Positions 23,829-30,234 of a DNA stretch of 30,861 nt are shown in pieces. The position numbers and the translations under genes were made by a program. The stretch spans positions 1 to 30,861 of the forward strand of contig URGG01000011.1 of the NCBI GenBank assembly GCA_900547345.1, in the 5' to 3' direction. The notes under the pieces were generated by a model. The model was given only the letters and a program-made list of their open reading frames with translations. It did not search any database and was not told the origin of the DNA. Position 1 is the stretch's first letter. Each line of letters opens with the position of its first letter. The stretch is from an uncultured Collinsella sp. GTDB lineage: Bacteria; Actinomycetota; Coriobacteriia; Coriobacteriales; Coriobacteriaceae.

Positions 23829-24130
23829 TTTTGTCTCGATCTGTAACACGTAGCCGAGTTTTTAAGTCCTAACCGTTACAGATCGAGACAAACAAGGTAG
23901 ACCCCGCCGAATTGTCTCAATCTGTAACACTAAGACCGGTTTTGGACGTCTAGATGTTACAGATTGAGATGAATGCACAGGTCAATATCCCCAATCTAAA
24001 TCTGTAACAACTAGCTGAATTATTCGGTCCTAGCTGTTATAGATCGAGACAAACGGAATAGGCCGGGTCAAAAATCTCAATCTGCAACATCTGGTTGGTG
24101 GTTTCACCCCTACCTGTTACAGGTTGAGAC
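23829..24130. repeat. Palindromic repeat array D (4 units)
   Basis: Four units occur at about 23829-23893, 23910-23974, 23992-24054 and 24071-24130, with an 80-82 bp period. Centres run class 1, class 2, a class 1 variant and class 3. The second unit has matched changes in both arms (CTCAATCT with AGATTGAG). The last unit is the most degraded (ATCTGCAACA with TGTTACAGGT). The array fills the space between the ends of gntR and the convergent deoR; bases 24131-24249 hold nothing further that I recognise. Confidence 0.83.
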
Positions 24131-24249
24131 GATTTGATAGTGGAATCCTCATTTGCGCGTCATATCGCGTAGCGCTGACGCGCTGGTTTCCACAATGACA
24201 GGAGGTAAAAGTCCTCCCGCATCGCCTGTTGGCAATCCCGTAGCGCTAG

Positions 24250-25014
24250 CTAGCAAATGACCTGCGTGTGCTCCTCGATGGCGACACGATCCTCGGCGGC
24301 GATACCCGGCTCGCACACCACGGCGTCCAAACTGTCCAGGCGGCAGAAGGTGTAGAAGTCGCGCTTGCCGATCTTGCTGGAGTCGGCGATGAGGTAGCGT
24401 GAATCGGCCTTGCTAAAGGCGAGCTGCTGGATGCGGCCCTCTTCCATGTTAGACGTAGACACGTCGCCGTCCAGAATGCCGTTTGCGCCGATAAAGGCTG
24501 CGTCGATCCCCAGTGCGCGCAAGGTGTCCTCGGCCGTGGGGCCCACAAAGGCGGCAGTGCGGCGACGGTACATACCGCCCACGAGACACAGCTCGCAGTC
24601 TTCGCGCGCCTCGAGCAGATTAAACACCGAAAGCGAATTAGTCACGATGCGTAGGCGGCACGCCGGCAGCATCGAGGCCATCTGCTCAACTGTAGTGCCC
24701 GTCCCCAAAAAGATGGTCGAGCCCTCCTCGATGAGCCCAACGGCGCGGCGCGCGATCTGCAGCTTTTCCTCGGCATGCTTGGTGCGCTTTTCGCTGTGCG
24801 AATACTCATGGCGTAGCATAGCGTGGGGACGGCCCTGTGCACTGCGGGCTCCGCCGTGCACGCGCTCGATCTCGCCCAGGCTTGCAAGCTCCTCAAGATC
24901 GCGGCGGATCGTCATATCCGAGACACCTAACGCATCCGAAATCTCCTTGACCGAGACCGTTCCCTGTTCCTCGAGCAGCTGCCGAACCTTATCCTGTCGC
25001 TCCGCTTTAATCAC
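24250..25014 (-). CDS. DeoR-family transcriptional regulator
   Basis: This DeoR-type sugar-phosphate-responsive repressor is a candidate LacR. I choose the GTG at 25014 (254 residues, MIKAERQDKVRQLLEEQG) because GCGAGGA lies seven bases upstream and the family starts this way; GTG codons at 25041 and 25035 lack a site. The helix-turn-helix is at about 19-42 (TVSVKEISDALGVSDMTIRRDL), followed by the DeoR signature EIERVHGGA. The sensor domain contains GTGTTVEQ, TNSLSVFNLL and GANGILDGDVSTS. A motif AAACAATAACGAACA lies just upstream (25050-25064) and resembles sites in front of lacA, the IIA gene and module 3, so it may regulate those genes and itself. A truncated copy lies 4.75 kb to the left. 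Confidence 0.92.
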   Translation of the reverse strand: MIKAERQDKVRQLLEEQGTVSVKEISDALGVSDMTIRRDLEELASLGEIERVHGGARSAQGRPHAMLRHEYSHSEKRTKHAEEKLQIARRAVGLIEEGSTIFLGTGTTVEQMASMLPACRLRIVTNSLSVFNLLEAREDCELCLVGGMYRRRTAAFVGPTAEDTLRALGIDAAFIGANGILDGDVSTSNMEEGRIQQLAFSKADSRYLIADSSKIGKRDFYTFCRLDSLDAVVCEPGIAAEDRVAIEEHTQVIC

Positions 25015-25049
25015 GATGAGTCCTCGCTGTTCCACGCTCACGTCAATTC

Positions 25050-25064
25050 AAACAATAACGAACA
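25050..25064 (-). promoter_or_regulatory. GAACA-type box upstream of deoR
   Basis: AAACAATAACGAACA differs at two positions from GAACAATATCGAACA upstream of the IIA gene. Its position 36 bases before the chosen deoR start suits autoregulation. DeoR-family proteins often bind direct repeats at one-turn spacing. The assignment is inferred. Confidence 0.45.
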
Positions 25065-25219
25065 AATTGTATCAGACTCGCGCGCGTCAGAAATGAACGC
25101 CCGCACAGCTCCAATCATCACTTTTTTGAGAAAAATACCCCCTGCTTTAGTGGGGTGTAGTGATAATCTCGCCTGTTCGCGCTACAGTTTGTCCGAAATA
25201 CCTCGATGTTAGGAACCAA

Positions 25220-26272
25220 ATGATCACTTCCGAGCTTTTCGGCACCGCGCCGTGCGGTACCCTCGTTCATTGCTACACCCTCAGCGGGCCCGAGATCTGC
25301 GTTCGCATTATGGACTATGGCGCCACCGTGTTGGGCATCGACGTGCCCGACATCCCCGGCAACGCGCGCGATGTGGTGCTGGGCTTCGATAAGCTCGAGG
25401 ATTACTTTGACAACCCCGCCTGCTTTGGCGCGACCATCGGACCTGTGGCCAACCGCACTGCAGGTGCCACGATCACCATCGCCGGCACGGACTGGCATAT
25501 GCCCGCCAACGAGGGCACCAACAACCTGCACAGCGATCTTGAGCATGGTCTGCACAAGCGCGTATGGGACGTTGAGCTCGACGAGGTCCACAATGCCGTG
25601 CGCATGACCACCTCGCTTGAGGACGGTGAGCTGGGCCTTCCCGGCAACCGCACCTTTACGGCCGTGTTTACCGTGACGCGCACCGGCTGCTTCCGTATCG
25701 AATATGGCTGTGAGAGCGACCGCGCCACGTACGTGTCCATGACCAACCACACGTACTTTAACCTTGCCGGTCACAACGCCGGCATGGACTGTGAGCACTT
25801 CTTTGTTGCTAACGCTGCCCACTACCTGCCCATCAACGAGCAGAATATCCCCACCGGAGAGATCGCTCCGGTCGAGGGCACGCCGTTTGACTTCCGTGAG
25901 CTGCGCCCCGTCGCGCCCGGCATGGAAGCCGACGACCCGCAGATTAAGCAGGCCCGTGGCTACGACCACTGCCTGTGCATCGATGGCTATCAGTACGGCC
26001 GTAATCTGCGCCGCGCGATGCACGTCGAGGAGATGTGGACCGGCCGTGAGCTGGACTATTACACCACTGCCCCGGGCGTGCAGCTCTACACCGGCAACTG
26101 GCTGGGCGACGAACACGCCAAAGACGATGCCAACTATGGTTGGGGCGCCGGCTTTGCCCTCGAGGCCGAAATGTATCCTGACACGCCGCACCATGCGCTG
26201 TTCCCCCAGGGCATCGTGGGCCCCGGTCATCCCTACAGCAATGTGATCGAATACCACTTTATGAGGCACTAG
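25220..26272 (+). CDS. galM: Galactose mutarotase (aldose 1-epimerase)
   Basis: GalM interconverts alpha and beta anomers of galactose or glucose in the cytoplasm. The 350-residue protein matches the family in length. His177 in TNHTYFNL is the catalytic acid, Glu315 in FALEAEMYPD the catalytic base, and ATIGPVANR and NNLHSD are typical active-site stretches. I chose the ATG at 25220, which has AGGA at good spacing; an in-frame ATG at 25160 would add 20 residues unlike the family. It stands alone with its own terminator, divergent from deoR. It probably supports the galactoside catabolism of the neighbouring modules. Confidence 0.93.
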   Translation: MITSELFGTAPCGTLVHCYTLSGPEICVRIMDYGATVLGIDVPDIPGNARDVVLGFDKLEDYFDNPACFGATIGPVANRTAGATITIAGTDWHMPANEGTNNLHSDLEHGLHKRVWDVELDEVHNAVRMTTSLEDGELGLPGNRTFTAVFTVTRTGCFRIEYGCESDRATYVSMTNHTYFNLAGHNAGMDCEHFFVANAAHYLPINEQNIPTGEIAPVEGTPFDFRELRPVAPGMEADDPQIKQARGYDHCLCIDGYQYGRNLRRAMHVEEMWTGRELDYYTTAPGVQLYTGNWLGDEHAKDDANYGWGAGFALEAEMYPDTPHHALFPQGIVGPGHPYSNVIEYHFMRH

Positions 26273-26298
26273 GCCCACAACGCGACATATCGCACAGC

Positions 26299-26332
26299 AA
26301 CGCCCGCCGGCACACCGCCGACGGGCGTTTTT
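26299..26332 (+). terminator. Intrinsic terminator of galM
   Basis: CGCCCG (26301-26306) pairs with CGGGCG (26322-26327), with extra GC pairing inside, followed by TTTTTC. It is placed 27 bases after the galM stop. Confidence 0.85.
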
Positions 26333-26377
26333 CATCTTTTGGGCTCTTTTTCGCTGTGACTGTATGAGTGACATATC

Positions 26378-26529
26378 AAAACTATGCCCATTTACTACGT
26401 TTAGCCCGGGATGCTCGACCATGCACCGGTTTTTGTTAAATGCGCGAGCCGTCTACCTGCGGTTTTGTTTTTCTCAAATTCGACATGCTCGGCGATAACC
26501 GATCAAACGTAGTAAATGGGCATAGTTTT
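26378..26529. mobile_element. 152-bp element with perfect 25-bp terminal inverted repeats
   Basis: Bases 26378-26402 and 26505-26529 are exact reverse complements (25 bases, starting AAAACTATGCCCATTTACTA). The 102-base interior has no open reading frame. TGACA occurs just outside both ends (26369-26373 and 26530-26534), which could be a target-site duplication, though the left copy is set back four bases. Size and ends suit a MITE-like non-autonomous element. A structured RNA or a double regulator site is the alternative. Confidence 0.6.
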
Positions 26530-26596
26530 TGACAGGCGGCATCGCGCGCGTCCCTCGCAAGGGCAAAATGATCCGTTTTCCTCCGTCCCCAAGGGA

Positions 26597-27079
26597 TCAG
26601 TTGAACAGATTGTCGATGGGATCGGGGGCGGAACTGGGGAGATAGCGGATTTCTAGCTCTATGCCGAGTTCTTGCAGCTCTTTGAAGGTGGCGATGTCCA
26701 TATCGTCTACGGCAACGGCAGGCGTTGCAGAGCGTTTGCCCTCCCCTGTCTGCATATGGCCAATGCTGATCTTGGTTATTGGCACACCACCCTTAACCAG
26801 CGCGAGCACATCGGCGGGTGAGGCCACCATGATCAGAATCCATTGGCGCGGCGTCGCGGTGTGAATGATGTCGACAGTCCTTTGCACCGAGAAAAACCGC
26901 GTCCAAACGCCTTCTGGCGCCGCCACCCTCATGGGTGCCCATTGGCGCGAATCCGCCGCGATCTCATCGTTGACGATCAGGACAAGGTTGGAACCAGTCG
27001 CCTCATTCCACAGCTCAACGTCTTGCCCGTAAATAAATCGGTCATCGATGCGTGTGAGAAGAATCTTGGGTTGAGCCAT
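26597..27079 (-). CDS. Orphan mannose/fructose/sorbose-class PTS IIB, active-site His replaced
   Basis: This is a IIB subunit of the mannose-class PTS, 160 residues and full length for the family. The N-terminal motif is normally R[IV]DDRLIHGQV, in which the His is phosphorylated. Here residues 10-18 read RIDDRFIYG, so Tyr17 (codon TAC) stands where the His should be. The rest of the fold is kept, including the C-terminal IEIRYLPS-like strand. No IIA, IIC or IID gene of this class is in the window. It therefore cannot relay phosphate in the usual way; it may be a regulator, a decoy or a decaying gene. The ATG at 27079 has only a weak purine-rich site upstream. Function unknown. Confidence 0.85.
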   Translation of the reverse strand: MAQPKILLTRIDDRFIYGQDVELWNEATGSNLVLIVNDEIAADSRQWAPMRVAAPEGVWTRFFSVQRTVDIIHTATPRQWILIMVASPADVLALVKGGVPITKISIGHMQTGEGKRSATPAVAVDDMDIATFKELQELGIELEIRYLPSSAPDPIDNLFN

Positions 27080-27168
27080 CGCTGCCCCATTCTCTTTGAG
27101 ACCCGTAAGAGCAAGACATCACGTCTCCAATATTAGTGCATTTAAAGTGAGAAAAGCCGTCAGAACCC

Positions 27169-27197
27169 TTGCGCGGATGTGCGATGTCCCGTATCAT
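27169..27197 (+). promoter_or_regulatory. Candidate promoter of tRNA-Thr
   Basis: TTGCGC (27169-27174) and TATCAT (27192-27197) are separated by 17 bases. The -10 is a 5/6 match and the -35 a 3/6 match to the housekeeping consensus. The tRNA begins 40 bases further on, a plausible distance. Confidence 0.5.
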
Positions 27198-27236
27198 AGA
27201 CAGCCGTTGACGCCTCAGTTGCGTCATCATATGGCC

Positions 27237-27312
27237 GCCAGCGTAGCTCAGTTGGTAGAGCACCGCTCTCGTAAAGCGGGGGTCACCGGTTCGAGCCCGG
27301 TCGCTGGCTCCA
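27237..27312 (+). tRNA. tRNA-Thr (anticodon CGT)
   Basis: This is a 76-base cloverleaf with an encoded CCA end. The acceptor arm is 27237-27243 with 27302-27308, the D arm is GCTC with GAGC, and the anticodon stem CCGCT/AGCGG encloses the loop CTCGTAA. The anticodon CGT (27270-27272) reads ACG. The T arm is ACCGG-TTCGAGC-CCGGT. The discriminator is T and CCA is at 27310-27312. Confidence 0.95.
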
Positions 27313-27324
27313 TTGCACAAGATA

Positions 27325-27346
27325 GCCGCCTTCGGGCGGCTTTTTT
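27325..27346 (+). terminator. Intrinsic terminator of tRNA-Thr
   Basis: GCCGCC-TTCG-GGCGGC followed by TTTTTT, directly after the tRNA. This is a textbook UUCG-loop terminator. Confidence 0.9.
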
Positions 27347-27420
27347 GTTGCCGATTTTGAGTACGTGTGTGCCAATCCAAACATCGCCACGTCGGCAGCT
27401 CCCCTATTCAATAACAGAAA

Positions 27421-27496
27421 ACCCCGCCAAACGTGATTCCCCTAGGGAAAGCACGTTTGGCGGGGTCCTAGCGTGGTTTCCCTAGGGGAATCACGC
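27421..27496. repeat. Overlapping inverted repeats with CCTAGG cores
   Basis: Arms 27421-27435 and 27452-27466 form a perfect 15-bp stem. Its loop sequence, with part of the left arm (27433-27450), is also the exact reverse complement of 27477-27494 (18 bases, GTGATTCCCCTAGGGAAA). The right segment 27471-27496 is itself a near-palindrome. The three pairings compete or can form a pseudoknot. The element lies between the tRNA terminator and the convergent gene at 27531, and could act as its terminator, although no T-run is seen. Confidence 0.65.
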
Positions 27497-27530
27497 CAAC
27501 ACGCGAACAGCTGCTCAACCGAGCAGCGCG

Positions 27531-28004
27531 TTACTCCTCCCAGTAAGCATCTGCAAGTAGCTTAAAGCAGATCTTCTTGACCGGCTGCGCGCCATCGCCC
27601 GGGAACTCGAGCGTGGGCATATGAGGCTCGCCGGCAACGAACAGCGCAAACTTATCGTCAGCAAGATCGCCGGCGATCGAGGCGTCGGAATCGACCAGAT
27701 CGTAGTCGTCCTTCTCGTCAAACTCCTGGACCAGCGTCAAGCTGCCCGTAGCGACCTTAAAGGCCTCGCGACCCTCGACATCGATCTGCAGGTCGTGATA
27801 GCGCTGATGCGTCTCATAGTGAGCCTCGGCCTCGGGACGCGTCGTGGGAGCCATGACGTTCGCATAGACCTTGTCGCCCAGAATCGGATGGCTGCCGACC
27901 TCGAGCTGCGCCGGATCGTTCTCCTCGAGCCAGTCGATCAGCACGTCGAGGCCCTTGAGCATTCCGCGGTACTCCTCGATATCGCCCAATGCACCGTAAA
28001 TCAT
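27531..28004 (-). CDS. YhcH/YjgK/YiaL family protein (NanQ-like)
   Basis: This is a small cytoplasmic protein of the YhcH/YjgK/YiaL cupin-like family (DUF386), 157 residues. Family members include sugar anomerases such as E. coli NanQ acting on N-acetylneuraminate, and others in sugar operons. The typical start MIYGALGDI, the VYANVM segment, the metal-site-like ETHQRYHDLQ (64-73) and the C-terminal VKKICFKL are present. GAGAGGGG precedes the ATG at 28004. It lies beside a NagA remnant and lacC on the same strand, suggesting a role in amino-sugar or galactose metabolism. The exact substrate cannot be told from sequence. Confidence 0.88.
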   Translation of the reverse strand: MIYGALGDIEEYRGMLKGLDVLIDWLEENDPAQLEVGSHPILGDKVYANVMAPTTRPEAEAHYETHQRYHDLQIDVEGREAFKVATGSLTLVQEFDEKDDYDLVDSDASIAGDLADDKFALFVAGEPHMPTLEFPGDGAQPVKKICFKLLADAYWEE

Positions 28005-28036
28005 CTAAATCCCCTCTCGGATCGTTTCTTTGGCGG

Positions 28037-28171
28037 CTACGCGATAAAAGCGTTACCGCCGCTGTTGCCGCCCACATACGTCTCGACCAGGGTAAGGTCG
28101 GGATTGAACACGACAACGTCGGCGTCGCGCCCCGACATAATGCTATCGCACTTGTCGTCGACATGAGCTAG
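28037..28171 (-). pseudogene. C-terminal remnant of an N-acetylglucosamine-6-phosphate deacetylase-like gene
   Basis: In one minus-strand frame, bases 28171-28037 encode about 44 residues including SIMSGRDADVVVFNPDLTLVE (20-residue core GRDADVVVFNPD) and then TYVGG, ending at a TAG. This matches the C-terminal end of NagA/amidohydrolase proteins (GKDADxVVxDxDLxVxxTYVGG). No start codon, barrel or metal ligands remain. It sits directly after the lacC stop and before yhcH. It is probably a relic of a deleted nagA-like gene. Confidence 0.65.
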
Positions 28172-28201
28172 CAATCGATGCCGGGGCCGCGGCACAAGCT
28201 C

Positions 28202-29137
28202 CTACAGCTCGGTCACGACAACGCCGTTGTAAACCTCGTCCCAACGATCCATGACCAAGTGGCCAGTCATGGGATCCATGGCATTGAGCTTGCCGCAGGT
28301 GTTGGCGGTACGCAGCACCGTCTCGTCGTCGGCGCCGGCAGCAATCGCATGTGCGAAGCCGGCAATGGTCGAATCGCCAGAGCCCGTAGCGTTAACGGCG
28401 GGGATATCGGGGGTCTTGGCGCGGAACGCACGGCCGTTATGGAAACCAACGGAGCCGGCAGCGCCCATGGATACGACGACCCAGGGGATATCGGAGAAGC
28501 GGGCGTCAGAGGCGAGCGCGGAACGGAGCTCGTCCACATCGTCGGTGGTAAAGCTCGTGCCCAGAAGGCCGTTAATTTCGGTCAGGTTAGGCTTAACCAG
28601 CTCGGGCTTGACCTCGGACTTGAGCGCAGCCTCGAGCGAGGCGCCCGAGGTATCGAGCAGCACCTTGGCGCCGGCGTTCTCTGCAATGCCCGTGATCTTG
28701 GCGTAGTAGTCCGCCTCGACGCCGCGGGGCAGCGAACCCGAGATGGTAACGACATCGGCCTTGCCCGCAAGCTCGGTAAACTTGGCGGTAAAGGCATCGA
28801 GCTCCTCGGGGGTAATCGTCGGGCCGCTCTCGAGCAGCTCGGTCTGGTTGCCGGCGTGGAGGATGTTGAGGCAAATGCGAGTCTCGCCCTTGATGGGCAC
28901 AAAGTCGTTGTTAATGCCGTTGGCATCCATGAGCTCTGCCATATAGGCGCCCATATGACCACCAAGCAGGCCGGTTGCCACAACGTCGTCGCCCAGCTGG
29001 CCCAGGACGCGGGCCACGTTAAGGCCCTTGCCGCCGGCGGTCTTTTCGGGCGTCACGCGGTTGACGTCGTCGATAACGAGCTCATCGAGCTGATAGCGCG
29101 TATCGACAGACGGGTTCATCGTAACGGTGAGGATCAT
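28202..29137 (-). CDS. lacC: Tagatose-6-phosphate kinase (PfkB family)
   Basis: This enzyme phosphorylates tagatose 6-phosphate to tagatose 1,6-bisphosphate, the step after LacAB. The 311-residue protein starts at the ATG at 29137, preceded by AAGGAG; an upstream in-frame ATG at 29176 adds 13 unrelated residues. It has the LacC/FruK-type start MILTVTMNPSVD, TAGGKGLNVARVL (33-45), and the PfkB signature NATGSGDSTIAGF with catalytic base Asp255. 1-Phosphofructokinase (FruK) is close in sequence, but the presence of lacAB and a lacX-like neighbour favours LacC. The gene is about 27 kb from lacAB, and lacD is not seen. Confidence 0.85.
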   Translation of the reverse strand: MILTVTMNPSVDTRYQLDELVIDDVNRVTPEKTAGGKGLNVARVLGQLGDDVVATGLLGGHMGAYMAELMDANGINNDFVPIKGETRICLNILHAGNQTELLESGPTITPEELDAFTAKFTELAGKADVVTISGSLPRGVEADYYAKITGIAENAGAKVLLDTSGASLEAALKSEVKPELVKPNLTEINGLLGTSFTTDDVDELRSALASDARFSDIPWVVVSMGAAGSVGFHNGRAFRAKTPDIPAVNATGSGDSTIAGFAHAIAAGADDETVLRTANTCGKLNAMDPMTGHLVMDRWDEVYNGVVVTEL

Positions 29138-29196
29138 TTCTAGCTCCTTATCTCGCAGGCTCCTTATGCCTTGCAAAACGAATTGGCTACATGCGA

Positions 29197-30078
29197 CTAC
29201 AGAATCTCAATCGTGAACGAGCGCACGATGGTTTCTTTGGGCTTGGCGATAAGGCAGCCGCGCTTGTGTTCAAGCACGTCGTCCTCATCGGAGCAGGTCG
29301 AAAGGCCGCCCCAGGGTTCAACTGCCACAAAATCGCCCTCGGGCTTGCTCCACACAATGAGATACGGGAAGCCCTCAAAGCTCAGGCGAACGCCCTTGTC
29401 CTCGCCCTTTTTGGAAAGCGTGACCTGACGGCTCTCGAGCACGTCAAAGATGGTCTCCGCAAAATCGAAGAGCTCATGCGACAAAGGCAGCGTCTTTCCC
29501 ACCATGGGGTTCTTGGAGCGCCTGTCCACATCAATCAATCCGGTCGAGGGAACGGCGGTGCAGAGCTCCGCAGCCTCGTCCTTCTCAAAGCGCAGCTCGT
29601 AGTCCGTATAGGCCTCGCCCTCATCGAGCGGACACCTAAAGCCGGGATGACCGCCAATAAAGAACGGCATGTCCTCGGTGCCCTCGTTGGTGACCTCGTA
29701 GGAAACGCGCACGGCAGCGTCCTCGAGCGTATAGCGGGCGACAAGCTTAAACGGATACGGATAATCGCTCAGCAGCGCGGCGTTATCCTCCGAAGCCAGG
29801 CACATCGCCAGCTCGTTCTCGCTCTGGCTCAGCAGCTTCCACTCCTGTTTGCGCGCAAACCCATGGCGAGCGAGCTTCACATGATGCCCGGCAAACGTCA
29901 TAGCGTTACCATCGCGCAGGCCTCCGCAAATCGGAAAGCAGACCGGCGCCTGGCCGGACCACACCGCGGGATCACCCTGCCACAGATACTCGCGACCTCC
30001 GGCCTCGATCGAGGTAAACGAACCACCAGCCGTGGACACCTTAATAGAAATCGAATCGTTGGAGAGAGCGTATTCCAT
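29197..30078 (-). CDS. lacX: Aldose 1-epimerase family protein, LacX-like
   Basis: This is a cytoplasmic sugar-anomer-binding protein of the galactose mutarotase superfamily, of the shorter LacX/YphB-like branch. The ATG at 30078 (293 residues) has AAAGGA at good spacing; a start at 30114 would add 12 residues unlike the family. The beta-sandwich motifs include FPICGGLRDG (48-57), RHGFARKQEW (71-80) with His72, GGHPGFRCPL (142-151) with His144, and VAVEPWGG near 265. In lactococcal lac operons lacX lies with lacABCD-FEG; here it is next to lacC, 60 bases upstream. It probably acts on galactose, lactose or their phosphates. The function of LacX is not firmly established. Confidence 0.82.
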   Translation of the reverse strand: MEYALSNDSISIKVSTAGGSFTSIEAGGREYLWQGDPAVWSGQAPVCFPICGGLRDGNAMTFAGHHVKLARHGFARKQEWKLLSQSENELAMCLASEDNAALLSDYPYPFKLVARYTLEDAAVRVSYEVTNEGTEDMPFFIGGHPGFRCPLDEGEAYTDYELRFEKDEAAELCTAVPSTGLIDVDRRSKNPMVGKTLPLSHELFDFAETIFDVLESRQVTLSKKGEDKGVRLSFEGFPYLIVWSKPEGDFVAVEPWGGLSTCSDEDDVLEHKRGCLIAKPKETIVRSFTIEIL

Positions 30079-30234
30079 TGCCCATCCTTTCGAACAACTG
30101 CTTTTTGCTCGCAAGTACCCGTCACGGCCCTAACCAAAGGACAAACCCGCACGTTCATCGATGCGTCCGGTATCCCAGCCATGTAACGGGGTACCATACA
30201 GACATTGATGCAATTACAGCTGAAAGGCCTTCTT

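Noticed and set aside
8022..24130. CRISPR arrays, because of regularly spaced palindromic repeats
   Set aside because: Units are long (about 62-65 bp), differ between copies, the gaps between them are short and semi-conserved rather than unique, and no cas gene is present.
24190..24249. Possible terminator hairpin after deoR (GGAGGT...TCCTCC)
   Set aside because: The stem is only about five reliable pairs with no T-run on the minus strand, and the similar short GTAGCGCT copies nearby are too short to support a feature.
25118..26422. Minus-strand open frame of 434 codons opposite galM
   Set aside because: The plus strand encodes a complete GalM with catalytic residues; the antisense frame shows no family features.
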